Assembly: GCA_900542765.1 (NCBI GenBank)
Contig: UQOX01000008.1
Span: forward strand, 1 to 64,000
DNA from: an uncultured Porphyromonadaceae bacterium
GTDB lineage: Bacteria; Bacteroidota; Bacteroidia; Bacteroidales; UBA11471
DNA length: 64,000 nucleotides
Reading direction: 5' to 3'
The notes beneath the pieces were generated by a model. It saw only the letters and a list, made by a program, of their open reading frames with translations. It was not told where the DNA came from and searched no databases. This document shows, in pieces, positions 18,629 to 27,626 of this stretch (position 1 is its first letter; the number at the start of each line of letters is the position of its first letter). A program made the translations under genes and the position numbers.

Positions 18629-19213
18629 ATGGATAAGTTGAGCTATGCCTTGGGCCTGAGTATGGGCAATAACTTCAAGGCTTCCGGCATTGAAACCTTG
18701 ACCGTAGAAGACTTTGCCCGCGGGGTGCAAGCCGTGTATGAAGGAGCACACCCTGAAATGACTTATGATGAGGCAAAGCAAGTCATTAACGAATATTTCA
18801 CCCGGTTACAGCAAGAACTCGACGAGAAAAACCGTGCGGCCGGCGAAGCCTTCTTGGCCGAAAACAAGAAACGCCCCGGTGTGGTGACCTTGCCCAGCGG
18901 ATTGCAATATGAAATACTCAAAGAAGGCCATGGCCGTCGTCCGGCAGCGACCGATAAAGTACAATGCCACTATCATGGTACGCTTATCGACGGTACGGTG
19001 TTCGACAGCTCGGTGCAACGCGGCACCCCGGCCGTGTTTGGCGTGAACCAGGTTATTGCCGGTTGGGTCGAAGCGTTGCAACTGATGCCCGAAGGCTCGA
19101 AATGGAAACTCTTCATACCCTCGGATTTGGCCTATGGCCAGCATGGCGCCGGTGACAAAATAGGCCCCAACGCCGCCCTCATCTTCGAAGTAGAACTCAT
19201 AAAAATACTTTAA
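18629..19213 (+). CDS. FKBP-type peptidyl-prolyl cis-trans isomerase, cytoplasmic type
   Basis: The protein has 194 residues and no signal peptide. The N-terminal helical half (SYALGLSMGNNFKASGI) is the FKBP N-terminal dimerisation domain. The C-terminal FKBP domain (about 85-194) contains VQCHYHGTLIDGTVFDSS, VIAGWVEALQLMPEGSKWKLFIP and YGQHGAGDKIGPNAALIFEVELI. It catalyses proline isomerisation during folding and resembles FklB. A second FKBP gene follows after 17 bases, so the two are probably co-transcribed. Confidence 0.9.
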   Translation: MDKLSYALGLSMGNNFKASGIETLTVEDFARGVQAVYEGAHPEMTYDEAKQVINEYFTRLQQELDEKNRAAGEAFLAENKKRPGVVTLPSGLQYEILKEGHGRRPAATDKVQCHYHGTLIDGTVFDSSVQRGTPAVFGVNQVIAGWVEALQLMPEGSKWKLFIPSDLAYGQHGAGDKIGPNAALIFEVELIKIL

Positions 19214-19230
19214 TTTAATATACAAGAACA

Positions 19231-20076
19231 ATGAAAAAAACTGCAATTTGTCTGATGGCCGCCCTTGGACTGACGGCCGTCTCTCTTACCTCTTGCGACA
19301 ACTGCAAACCGGTAAATGAACTGACCAATGCTTCCGACTCGCTGGTCTATGCGGTCGGTGTGCTCACGGGTAACGATGTCAACAACGGTATCAAGAACTT
19401 GGGACAACCCGTCGACATCGACCAATTTATGAAAGGAGCCAAGAAAGCCCTTTATAGCGACAGCACAGCTTTCTCTTATGAAGTAGGTTTCTCGTTTGCC
19501 TCGGGTATCAAACAACAACTCAAACAAATGTCGGAACAACTCGGCATCACGGTCGACAAAGATGTTTATCTGGCTGCCTTCTGTGCTGCTTTGAACAACG
19601 ATTCGACCGTTCTGATGACTCCCATGACAGCACAAATGGCTTATCGTACCATCGCCATGGCCGCTGAAACCAAAAAGATAGCCTCTTCGCCCGAGGCCAT
19701 TCAGAACAAAGCCGATGGAGAAGCGTTCCTGGCTCAAAAAGCCCAGGAAGAAGGCGTTGTTGCCACCGAGAGCGGACTCCTCTATAAAGTGGTAAAAGCC
19801 GGTAAGGGTGATACTCCCAAACAAGGTAGCCGTGTAAAAGTCAACTACAAAGGTACGCTTGTCGACGGTACCCAGTTCGACGCCAGCGACAATGTGCGCA
19901 TGGTAGTGGGTCAGATGGTTCCCGGTTTCAATGAAGCACTTATGCTCATGTCGCCCGGTGCCAAATACACCATCTACATTCCCGCCGAGTTGGGTTATGG
20001 CGTGCGTGGTCGCGGCAGCGTTCCCTCCAATGCCGTCATGATATTCGACGTAGAATTGCTCAGCATCGAGAAATAA
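19231..20076 (+). CDS. FKBP-type peptidyl-prolyl isomerase, lipoprotein
   Basis: The protein has 281 residues and a signal peptide ending in the lipobox VSLTSC (Cys22), so it should be anchored in the cell envelope. The N-terminal FKBP dimerisation region covers about 30-160 and the C-terminal FKBP domain about 185-281 (VKVNYKGTLVDGTQFDAS, MVPGFNEALMLMSPGAKYTIYIP, YGVRGRGSVPSNAVMIFDVELL). It probably assists folding of exported proteins. It is the envelope counterpart of the cytoplasmic FKBP encoded just upstream, and a strong terminator follows. Confidence 0.9.
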   Translation: MKKTAICLMAALGLTAVSLTSCDNCKPVNELTNASDSLVYAVGVLTGNDVNNGIKNLGQPVDIDQFMKGAKKALYSDSTAFSYEVGFSFASGIKQQLKQMSEQLGITVDKDVYLAAFCAALNNDSTVLMTPMTAQMAYRTIAMAAETKKIASSPEAIQNKADGEAFLAQKAQEEGVVATESGLLYKVVKAGKGDTPKQGSRVKVNYKGTLVDGTQFDASDNVRMVVGQMVPGFNEALMLMSPGAKYTIYIPAELGYGVRGRGSVPSNAVMIFDVELLSIEK

Positions 20077-20100
20077 TTATCCCTACCCATATCTCAAAAA

Positions 20101-20130
20101 ATCCCGGAATTCAATTCCGGGATTTTTTTC
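20101..20130. terminator. Terminator of the FKBP operon
   Basis: The arms 20101-20109 and 20115-20123 form a 9-bp stem (ATCCCGGAA with TTCCGGGAT) preceded by an A run and followed by TTTTTTT, so it can act in both directions. Confidence 0.9.
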
Positions 20131-20214
20131 GCTTCATTCAGTAAGGAACAGATATGCCCTTGAAAAAATGTCGATATTTTTTACCCATTAGCGTGATAAT
20201 TGTAGAAAAATAGT

Positions 20215-20222
20215 TATATTTG
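20215..20222 (+). promoter_or_regulatory. -7 box of the Lrp/AsnC gene
   Basis: TATATTTG matches TAnnTTTG and lies 42 bases before the ATG at 20265. No -33 element is clear. Confidence 0.5.
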
Positions 20223-20264
20223 TTGTCATAATGATATTCTCGACGATAAAAAACACGATATAAT

Positions 20265-20732
20265 ATGGAAAAAATAGACAACCTCGATCGTCAAATTCTT
20301 GAAATCATCATGCAAAATGCTCGTATCCCGTCGAAAGATGTTGCTGCCAAATGCGGCGTTTCACGAGCTGCTATACATCAACGCATACAGCGAATGATCG
20401 ACATGAAAGTCATCATTGGCTCGGGTTACCATGTAAACCCCAAGACCTTGGGATACCGCACTTGCACCTACATCGGTGTGCGTCTCGAAAAAGGCTCGAT
20501 GTATAAAGATGTCGTGCCCGAACTCGAAAAAATCCCCGAAGTAGTCGAATGCCATTTTACCACCGGTCCCTACACGATGTTGTGCAAACTATATGCCCGG
20601 GACAACGAGCATCTCATGCACCTTATCAACGACCATGTGCAACAAATTCCCGGTGTAGTCTCGACCGAGACCCTCATATCGCTCGATCAGAGTCTCAATC
20701 GCGAAATACCCATCAACAAGGACGAAGAGTAA
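20265..20732 (+). CDS. Lrp/AsnC-family transcriptional regulator
   Basis: The protein has 155 residues. An N-terminal winged helix-turn-helix (LDRQILEIIMQNARIPSKDV to HQRIQRM, residues 5-46) is followed by a C-terminal RAM ligand-binding domain (about 65-150, VVECHFTTGPYTMLCKLYA). Members form octamers that bind DNA and respond to amino acids. Targets and effector are unknown. It is a single-gene unit between a terminator and the convergent ribF gene. Confidence 0.92.
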   Translation: MEKIDNLDRQILEIIMQNARIPSKDVAAKCGVSRAAIHQRIQRMIDMKVIIGSGYHVNPKTLGYRTCTYIGVRLEKGSMYKDVVPELEKIPEVVECHFTTGPYTMLCKLYARDNEHLMHLINDHVQQIPGVVSTETLISLDQSLNREIPINKDEE

Positions 20733-20822
20733 CAAGCTACTCCTTGCCTGAGAGAACAAGCAACGCAGCCATTGCATGAAGTGGCAGCGTTGCTCGTTTT
20801 TAGACGCAAAGACATCGGAATC

Positions 20823-21746
20823 CTAAATCAATAACCCTCGGGCCACCTCTCTGTCCCGCTGCAACTGGTAGCGAAGCGCTTCAATGTCTTCCATGCGGCG
20901 TTCGGGACGCATGTAGTCGACAAATTCTATTCTTATTTGTTGCCCGTATATTGATTGGTCGAAGTCGAAGATGTGTACTTCGATGCTCCTGGCATGGTCT
21001 GGGCCTTCCACCGTGGGGCGGGTACCGATGTTCAGCATGCCACACCGTTCGATACCGTCTTCGAGATATACCCTTACCGCGTACACACCGTTTGCCGGAA
21101 TGATTTTGGGGGTGGTGTTGCATTCGATGTTGGCCGTGGGGAAGCCGATGCGACGACCCAGTTGCTGTCCAGCCACGACACGTCCCATGAGCATGTAGTC
21201 ATAGGAGAGCAGCAGGGCCGCTTCGTGCACGTTCCCCTCGCCCAGTAGGCGGCGTATAATGGAGGAACTTACCTTGTGTCCGTCGGGCATGCAGGCGGTT
21301 GAACGGGAAAGTTTCACGCCCAGCTCTTCACCATAGCGGCAATAGTCGTCGTAGGTCTCGTCGGCATTGTGACCGAAACGGTGGTCGTAGCCCACGACCA
21401 AATGACGAATGTTGTAGCGGTCGTGTAAGAATGCAATAAAGTCGTGAGCCGAAATTTGAGCCATTTCGGGGGTGAATTCAAGCAATACACAATAGTCGAT
21501 ACCCGTCGCGGCAAGGCGTTCGAGACGCTCCTCGGTCGATGTAATCAGCGGCATGGTTTGCCCCGTCAGTACGGTTTTGGGGTGATTCTTGAATGTGACG
21601 ATGCCCGATGCCAAGCCATTTGTTTCGGCCGTACGACGCACATCGGTAATAAGAGATTTATGACCCGAGTGCACGCCGTCGAAAAAACCGATGGTCGCAA
21701 CCATGGCGTCGGGGTGAAAATGTTGTGCGTAATCGATAATTTGCAT
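20823..21746 (-). CDS. ribF: Bifunctional riboflavin kinase / FAD synthetase
   Basis: The protein has 307 residues. The N-terminal FMN adenylyltransferase half contains the HxGH motif in GFFDGVHSGHKSLI and ISAHDFIAFLHDRY. The C-terminal riboflavin kinase half contains GRRIGFPTANIE and NGVYAVRVYL. The enzyme makes FMN from riboflavin and then FAD in the cytoplasm. Length and order match RibF in other bacteria. A minus-strand TACTTTTG at 21767-21774 may be its -7 box. Confidence 0.96.
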   Translation of the reverse strand: MQIIDYAQHFHPDAMVATIGFFDGVHSGHKSLITDVRRTAETNGLASGIVTFKNHPKTVLTGQTMPLITSTEERLERLAATGIDYCVLLEFTPEMAQISAHDFIAFLHDRYNIRHLVVGYDHRFGHNADETYDDYCRYGEELGVKLSRSTACMPDGHKVSSSIIRRLLGEGNVHEAALLLSYDYMLMGRVVAGQQLGRRIGFPTANIECNTTPKIIPANGVYAVRVYLEDGIERCGMLNIGTRPTVEGPDHARSIEVHIFDFDQSIYGQQIRIEFVDYMRPERRMEDIEALRYQLQRDREVARGLLI

Positions 21747-21766
21747 CGCTTGATTGAAATCGAAAA

Positions 21767-21774
21767 CAAAAGTA
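21767..21774 (-). promoter_or_regulatory. Probable -7 box of ribF
   Basis: On the minus strand this reads TACTTTTG (TAnnTTTG), 20 bases before the ribF start. No -33 element is clear. Confidence 0.4.
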
Positions 21775-21811
21775 CAACATTCTTTATTATCTGAATATTT
21801 TTTCGTTGCAT

Positions 21812-22027
21812 ATTAACGTTTATTTTTCTCTTTCTTGCTGATTGATAGCCCTTCGCAAATTCACAGCCTTTTACAAAATGGTACTGAGAGGAGAATGGTC
21901 GCGTTGCGACGGAGTTGTGTAGGGCAAAAAAGCTGACAAATAATTTTGTCGTGTCAGAAAAATGTCGTAATATTGCATCGCTTTTCCGGAAGCCTCCTTA
22001 TGGAGCCGCTTCTCAAAGACGGAAAAC
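21812..22027. other. Gene-free stretch upstream of the tRNA
   Basis: No coding frame, repeat or clear promoter was seen in this stretch between ribF and the tRNA gene. A tRNA promoter should lie near its right end, but no TAnnTTTG copy was identified. Confidence 0.4.
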
Positions 22028-22101
22028 GGTCCTATAGCTCAGTTGGTTAGAGCATCTGACTCATAATCAGGGGGTCCTTGGTTCAAGCCCAAGTGGGACC
22101 A
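22028..22101 (+). tRNA. tRNA with CAU anticodon (Met, or Ile2 after lysidine modification)
   Basis: The sequence folds as a full cloverleaf of 74 bases: acceptor GGTCCTA with TGGGACC, D-loop AGTTGGTTAGA, anticodon loop CTCATAA on stem CTGA/TCAG, and T-arm CTTGG TTCAAGC CCAAG. CCA is not encoded (the sequence continues CAC). The anticodon CAU can be methionine or, after TilS modification, isoleucine for AUA codons. Base pairs C4-G69 and C5-G68 are the ones known to favour TilS in E. coli tRNA-Ile2, which hints at Ile2, but methionine is the default reading. There is no initiator-type unpaired first base. Confidence 0.9.
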
Positions 22102-22105
22102 CACG

Positions 22106-22136
22106 AAGGGAGACTTTGAAGGTCTCCCTTTTTTTG
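22106..22136 (+). terminator. Terminator of the tRNA gene
   Basis: The arms 22106-22114 and 22122-22130 (AAGGGAGAC with GTCTCCCTT) are followed by TTTTTG. The remaining 210 bases to the sigma factor promoter show no coding frame or repeat that I can support. Confidence 0.85.
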
Positions 22137-22355
22137 TTGTGTGAATGTTTCGATTCTTTCTTGTGCCACTGTTTTGGGGGGCAACTTGTTTTTTCATTTT
22201 CCCCTTTGGGGCTGTTTTTTGTCTGTCGAGGTGTATTCTCCCGGCAAGCGTGCCAAACGGGATTTTACTCTTTGCAAAATGTGATAGATTGTAATATTTG
22301 AGAAGAGGAAAATCGTGATTACAAGGGATTGCGATGATATATTAAATATTTATTA

Positions 22356-22363
22356 TATCTTTG
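22356..22363 (+). promoter_or_regulatory. -7 box of the ECF sigma factor gene
   Basis: TATCTTTG matches the consensus of the primary sigma factor. Transcription should start near 22370, about 19 bases before the GTG start of the sigma gene, giving a very short leader. Confidence 0.6.
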
Positions 22364-22388
22364 CCCGTTCAGATGAAAATTGGTATAG

Positions 22389-22973
22389 GTGGCAAGCGAA
22401 AAATTTATAGAGAGAATTAATGCGCGGGAAATAGAGGCTTTCAAAGAAATCTATGACCGCTATTACCGTACACTGGTCGTGTATGCCGCCAATTTCATCG
22501 AAGATGGTGATGTGGGTGAAGATCTGGTGCAGGAACTCATCATCAACCTTTGGGAAAACCGCATGACCTTTACTTCCTTGTCGACGTTCAACGCCTATCT
22601 CTACAATGCGGTGCGCAATGCTTCGCTTAATTATCTCAAACACCAGGGTGTCGCCGAGAAATATATGGAGTACCTTTCGCTGACTTATTCTCCTGTCGAA
22701 GAAGAGTCGGTCAACGAGGAAGAAATCTATCGTCACCTGTTTGACCTTATCGACCGCTTGCCACAACGTTGCCGCGAGGTATTCCTATTATATATGGAGG
22801 GCAGGAAAAACGATGAGATTGCCGATATGTTGCAACTTTCTATCGAGACGGTAAAGACTCAGAAAAAACGGGCCATGGCATTTATCCGTGGAAATCTCGA
22901 CAAGGCGTTGCTGACATCTTTGGCCGTTTGTAGCGGGAATATCTGTTTTTTTGAAATCATCAACCTCCATTAA
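22389..22973 (+). CDS. ECF-type RNA polymerase sigma factor
   Basis: The protein has 194 residues and starts at GTG; no in-frame ATG lies nearby. Sigma region 2 (about 12-80: FKEIYDRYYRTLVVYAANFI, DLVQELIINLWENR) binds core polymerase and the -10 element. Region 4 (about 120-170: LPQRCREVFLLYMEGRKNDE, then ETVKTQKKRAM) binds the -35 element. It belongs to the FecI-like group of Bacteroidetes that pairs with a FecR anti-sigma factor and a SusC transporter carrying an STN domain, both encoded next. It should switch on the downstream locus when the transporter binds its ligand. An overlapping 15-codon frame at 22373-22420 may affect its translation. Confidence 0.92.
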   Translation: MASEKFIERINAREIEAFKEIYDRYYRTLVVYAANFIEDGDVGEDLVQELIINLWENRMTFTSLSTFNAYLYNAVRNASLNYLKHQGVAEKYMEYLSLTYSPVEEESVNEEEIYRHLFDLIDRLPQRCREVFLLYMEGRKNDEIADMLQLSIETVKTQKKRAMAFIRGNLDKALLTSLAVCSGNICFFEIINLH

Positions 22974-23103
22974 GATTCGTTTGGATAACGATTTTCTGTC
23001 TTTTTGATAAATCGACACATTAAATAATATTTTTTTGAATTTTCTGTACCTCGATTGCTGTCATTTGTTGTCTTTATAATGAAAGAGGATAACAAATGTA
23101 TAT

Positions 23104-24237
23104 ATGGAATATATCGAGCGGCTTATAGCCAAATACCTCTCAGGTACCCTATCCGAAGAAGAAGCCGACGTGCTGCGTCGCTGGGTTGGACAATCGCCCG
23201 AGCGTGAAGCGCGGCTTCGTTCGTTGCAGGAACGCAACGATTTTGTCTTGAAATATCGTCGTTATGCGGCGGTGGATTCTGAGAATGCCAAACATCGGTT
23301 CGTGCGTTCGGTTCGTCGGCGCATCGGCTGGGTGACACCCCGTCGGGTCATTTATTACGCTGCTGTCGTTCTGCCCTTTGTGGCGTTATCGATTTGGTTC
23401 GCACAGAAAGAGGAGCCCGAGGTCCCCGGTTTTACCCTTAGCGAAGTAACACCCGGTGCAGCGCAAGCCATTCTCCTCATGGACAACGGTACCGAACTGG
23501 CTCTTACGGGGCAAGGTGAAAGGACGATTGCTCTCGATGATTCGCTTTCGGCTCAGATGGAAGATGGCGCGATAACGTATTCTTCTTCGGTGGCTCCGAA
23601 ATCGAAAGTCGAAAGCCATACCATCGTTGTGCCCCGGGGTGGCGAATACCGCATTACACTTTCCGACGGTACGCGAGTGCATATCAATGCCGACTCGAAG
23701 TTGCGTTTCCCCGTAGCTTTCACGGGGCATGAACGGGTCGTACAACTCTCGGGTGAGGCTTTCTTCGAAGTGGCCCCGTCGTCCGAGTGCCCCTTTATTG
23801 TGGAAGTGGGAACCACCCGGGTACGACAATATGGAACAACGTTCAATATCAATGCCTACGGAGCCAATCCCGAAGTCGTGCTTGTTGCCGGTTCCATCGG
23901 CGTTACTCCCGAGGGTGGGGAAGAGGTGGCCCTCGTTCCCGGACAGTTGGCCGTGTGTGGTGAGCAGATTGCGGTCAGTGACGTTGATGTGCGCCCTTAT
24001 ATCGAATGGACGCAGGGCCGGTTTACCTTCGATAACGAACGTTTGGCCGACATCGTCCCCGACCTCGTACGATGGTATGACGTGGAAATTGCCATTCTCG
24101 ATGAGACGGTGGCCGACATGCGTTTTACCGGTAGCGTGGGCCGCGATGAGACAATAGAACATATCATGAATGCCATATCTTATACCCAAGATGTGCGTGT
24201 TACGGTAAAAGGAAACAAAATAGAGATATCCAAATAA
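23104..24237 (+). CDS. FecR-family anti-sigma factor
   Basis: The protein has 377 residues. Residues 1-80 form a cytoplasmic part expected to hold the sigma factor, 82-100 (RVIYYAAVVLPFVALSIWFA) is the single membrane helix, and the periplasmic part has the FecR domain (about 175-275: VPRGGEYRITLSDGTRVHIN, GEAFFEVA) and the C-terminal DUF4974-type domain (about 305-375), which contacts the STN domain of the transporter. It transmits the ligand signal from the outer membrane to the sigma factor. The SusC gene starts 6 bases after its stop codon, so both are in one operon. Confidence 0.93.
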   Translation: MEYIERLIAKYLSGTLSEEEADVLRRWVGQSPEREARLRSLQERNDFVLKYRRYAAVDSENAKHRFVRSVRRRIGWVTPRRVIYYAAVVLPFVALSIWFAQKEEPEVPGFTLSEVTPGAAQAILLMDNGTELALTGQGERTIALDDSLSAQMEDGAITYSSSVAPKSKVESHTIVVPRGGEYRITLSDGTRVHINADSKLRFPVAFTGHERVVQLSGEAFFEVAPSSECPFIVEVGTTRVRQYGTTFNINAYGANPEVVLVAGSIGVTPEGGEEVALVPGQLAVCGEQIAVSDVDVRPYIEWTQGRFTFDNERLADIVPDLVRWYDVEIAILDETVADMRFTGSVGRDETIEHIMNAISYTQDVRVTVKGNKIEISK

Positions 24238-24243
24238 CGTGCT

Positions 24244-27200
24244 ATGAGATTTTTATTCTTCCAGACAGCCCCTCTGCGAAAACTGGTGTGGCTGGTCGCC
24301 ATGTTGATAATCCCATTGGCCGGGTATGCCGATGATGCCCGCGATAAAGTGGTTACATTGCAACTCGACGGGGTTACGTTAAAACAATTTTTTGATGAAG
24401 TTCGGACACAGACAAATGTCGATTTTATCTACACCCAGCAACAAGCCCGCTCGGTCGAGCCTATAACGATACATGTCACCGGGGAGACCCTCGGGAAGGT
24501 CCTCGATCGCGTTTTTGCCGGTACGCGCATCGAATATACCATAAACGGGCAGATTGTTACCCTGCGTTATCGGCAGAATGTCGAAATTTCGGTCTCTTCT
24601 TCCCAGTCGAACGAGGCGTCAAAAATTGCAATCACCGGCTTTGTCGTCGATGAGGAGGGCGAGCCGGTTGCCGGTGCCGCCGTGTGGGTCATGAATACCA
24701 AAATAGGCGTGATGACGTCGGCCGATGGCAGTTACACGGTTTCCGTGCCGGCCGACCAGCCCGATATTACCTTGCGGTTTACCTGCATCGGCTTGGAAAC
24801 CGTCGAGAAGAAATATACCGGAAATCCCCGCATCAATGTGAAGATGTTGTCTTCGGTCAATACTTTGCAGACGACCGAAGTGGTGGCGACCGGTATGTTT
24901 GTGCGTAAAGCCGAAAGTTTTACCGGTTCGGTATCGACTTTCAACCAAGACCAGCTCAAACGCATGGGTACACAGAATGTGCTGTCGAGTCTTAAAAATA
25001 TCGACCCGTCGTTTGTGATTAACGAAAGTGTCGATTTCGGTAGCGACCCCAACCGCATGCCCGACATTCAGATGCGTGGCCAAAACAATATCCCCGACCT
25101 GAAAGGGGAGTACCAGACGGCCCCCAACCAGCCCCTGTTTATCTTGGACGGTTTCGAGGCGACGATAGAGAAAGTCTATGACCTCGACATGAATTTGGTG
25201 CAGAGTGTTACCTTGCTTAAAGATGCCGCCGCCAAAGCCATATACGGTTCCAAGGCAGCCAATGGCGTGGTTGTCATCGAGACGATTCAGCCCGAGGCCG
25301 GCCGTTTGCGTGTGACTTACACTGGTTCGGTCGATGTCACGATACCCGACTTGACCTCATATAATCTCACCAACTCGGCCGAGAAGTTGCAGGCCGAGGT
25401 ACTGGCCGGGAAATATACCGGGAACAGCGCTTATACGCAGGCGCAGTTGAATGAGGGGTACAACGCCCTCTATCACGAAGTGCAAAGGGGAGTCAACACC
25501 TACTGGATGTCACAACCCCTGCGCACCGGCATTGGCAACAAGCACACGGCCTACCTCGACGGTGGTAGCGATGACATGCGCTATGCCGCCAGCTTGGGCT
25601 ACAATCACATCGCCGGTGTGATGAAAGGCTCCGACCGTCGCACGATTTCGGGAAACATCACTCTGTCATACCGTTACAAGACGTTGAGTTTCCGCAACCA
25701 GTTGTCTATCGACGACAACAACGCCACCAACTCTCCTTACGGCGATTTCTCCGATTATTCCAAGATGAATCCCTACTGGCGAATGTACCGCGAAGACGGC
25801 ACGTTGATAAAGCAGTACGACATAGATGCCTATAATCCCTTGTATAATGCCGGGCTGAACAGCAAAGACGAATCGCGTTATACGACGATTACCGAGAATT
25901 TCTATGCCGAGTGGGAAGCCATAAAGAATTTGCGTTTCAGAGTACGTTTCGGCTTGACCAAGCAGAACAACAGTTCCGATGTCTTCAAGCCGGCGTCACA
26001 CACCGACTATGCACTCATATCGCCCAGCTCGTCGGAGTACCTGCAACGGGGAGAATATGCCCAGACCAACGGAAACTCACTCTCTTTAAGTTCCGACATC
26101 AGCGTCGCATACGCCCTGGAACGGGGCAAACACCTGCTCTATTCCAACCTCGCCTATACGATAGAAGAGAGCACGACCGAGAGCGTGTCGTTGAGCGCTG
26201 TGGGATTCCCCTCCGACAAAATGGACTATATCTCTTTCGGAAATGCTTATCCTACCGGTGGAAAACCCGGCGGTAACGAAAGTACCACCCGCAGTTTGGG
26301 CGTTGTGCTTTCGCTCAACTACTCCTATGACAACCGCTATTTGTTGGACGCCTCTTACCGCCTCAACGGTTCTTCCCAGTTCGGTGCCAAAGAGCGGTGG
26401 GGACACTTCTGGTCGGCCGGTATCGGTTGGAACCTCCACCAAGAAGCCTTCTTGAAAGATGTCGACTGGCTCGATTTCTGGAAGATACGCGCTTCGATGG
26501 GTTACACCGGTTCGCAGAATTTCAGTGCCTATCAGGCCATTGCCACCTATGAATATATAACCGACAAGACCTACAATGGTGACATAGGTGCCATACTGAA
26601 AGGGTTGGCCAACGACGGGTTGAGATGGCAGCAGCAATATGACCGAAACATCGGTGTCGATTTTGCCATATTGGGCAACCTCTCGTTGCGTACCGATTTG
26701 TACTGGGCCACGACGACCAATCTGCTTACCGACATATCGCTGGCTCCTTCGGCCGGATTCTCCACCTACAAGGAGAACATGGGCGAGACCATCAACAAAG
26801 GTATAGAGGTGGGGCTCAATTATCGGGTATTCTCGCACAAGGCGTCGCGGAGTTATGTCAATGTGTTTGTAAATCTCGCCCACAACAAAAATCACATATC
26901 GAAGATTTCAGATGCCTTGAAAGAGGTGAACGACCAGCAAGATGCCGATAAGAATGCCAACGACTCTTCCGAGGAGGCCAAAGCCAAGATGCGGACCCCC
27001 TCGACCCGTTTTGAGGAAGGGCAGAGCCTCACCGCCATTTGGGCCGTCCGTTCGGCCGGAATCGACCCCATCACCGGTAAAGAGGTCTTTATCAAGAAAG
27101 ACGGTACGACGACCTATGAGTGGAGCACCGACGACCAGGTCGTGTGTGGAGACACCCAACCCAAGGTGAACGGAAACATCGGTGCGAGTGCTTCGTGCTA

Positions 27201-27615
27201 TGGCTTTGAAATCAACCTTACGTTTACCTATAAACTGGGCGGGCAGACCTACAACAGTACCCTGGTCGATAAAGTGGAGAACGTCGATGTGCTGAACTGG
27301 AACGTCGACAAGCGCGTGTTGACCGACCGCTGGAATACCCCCGGCGTGCCGGCCAAATTCAAGAGCATCGCCGATGTCTCCACCACAAAACCCACTTCTC
27401 GTTTTGTCGAAGACTACAACGAGTTGATGTTGTCGGCCGTGAGTGTGGGTTATGACTTCTCGTCGTTGAAATTCGTGCGTCGCAGTTTCCTGGAATATCT
27501 CAAACTGACGTTCAACATGAACGATGTCTTTTGGCTCAGTACGGTGAAGAAAGAACAAGGACTTTCTTATCCCCGTGCCCGTGTATTGTCTTTCTCTTTA
27601 CAAGCCCGTTTTTAA
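24244..27615 (+). CDS. SusC/RagA-family transporter with N-terminal STN signalling domain
   Basis: The protein has 1123 residues. After a signal peptide (about 1-29) it has an STN domain (38-108: VVTLQLDGVTLKQFFDEVRT), the domain that transducing transporters use to contact FecR. A carboxypeptidase-regulatory-like module (about 127-205) follows, then the plug (about 215-345, with QPLFILDGFEATIEKVYDLD and AIYGSKAANGVVVIET) and the barrel ending in QARF. Together with the sigma and FecR genes this forms a cell-surface signalling system that senses and imports one ligand. No carbohydrate-active enzyme is encoded nearby, so the ligand is probably not a complex glycan; that is inference. Confidence 0.94.
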   Translation: MRFLFFQTAPLRKLVWLVAMLIIPLAGYADDARDKVVTLQLDGVTLKQFFDEVRTQTNVDFIYTQQQARSVEPITIHVTGETLGKVLDRVFAGTRIEYTINGQIVTLRYRQNVEISVSSSQSNEASKIAITGFVVDEEGEPVAGAAVWVMNTKIGVMTSADGSYTVSVPADQPDITLRFTCIGLETVEKKYTGNPRINVKMLSSVNTLQTTEVVATGMFVRKAESFTGSVSTFNQDQLKRMGTQNVLSSLKNIDPSFVINESVDFGSDPNRMPDIQMRGQNNIPDLKGEYQTAPNQPLFILDGFEATIEKVYDLDMNLVQSVTLLKDAAAKAIYGSKAANGVVVIETIQPEAGRLRVTYTGSVDVTIPDLTSYNLTNSAEKLQAEVLAGKYTGNSAYTQAQLNEGYNALYHEVQRGVNTYWMSQPLRTGIGNKHTAYLDGGSDDMRYAASLGYNHIAGVMKGSDRRTISGNITLSYRYKTLSFRNQLSIDDNNATNSPYGDFSDYSKMNPYWRMYREDGTLIKQYDIDAYNPLYNAGLNSKDESRYTTITENFYAEWEAIKNLRFRVRFGLTKQNNSSDVFKPASHTDYALISPSSSEYLQRGEYAQTNGNSLSLSSDISVAYALERGKHLLYSNLAYTIEESTTESVSLSAVGFPSDKMDYISFGNAYPTGGKPGGNESTTRSLGVVLSLNYSYDNRYLLDASYRLNGSSQFGAKERWGHFWSAGIGWNLHQEAFLKDVDWLDFWKIRASMGYTGSQNFSAYQAIATYEYITDKTYNGDIGAILKGLANDGLRWQQQYDRNIGVDFAILGNLSLRTDLYWATTTNLLTDISLAPSAGFSTYKENMGETINKGIEVGLNYRVFSHKASRSYVNVFVNLAHNKNHISKISDALKEVNDQQDADKNANDSSEEAKAKMRTPSTRFEEGQSLTAIWAVRSAGIDPITGKEVFIKKDGTTTYEWSTDDQVVCGDTQPKVNGNIGASASCYGFEINLTFTYKLGGQTYNSTLVDKVENVDVLNWNVDKRVLTDRWNTPGVPAKFKSIADVSTTKPTSRFVEDYNELMLSAVSVGYDFSSLKFVRRSFLEYLKLTFNMNDVFWLSTVKKEQGLSYPRARVLSFSLQARF

Positions 27616-27626
27616 TTAGGAATAGT

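Noticed and set aside
22116-22301. Short open frame after the tRNA, rich in Cys and Phe
   Set aside because: It begins inside the tRNA terminator and its residue composition looks like translated noncoding T-rich DNA.
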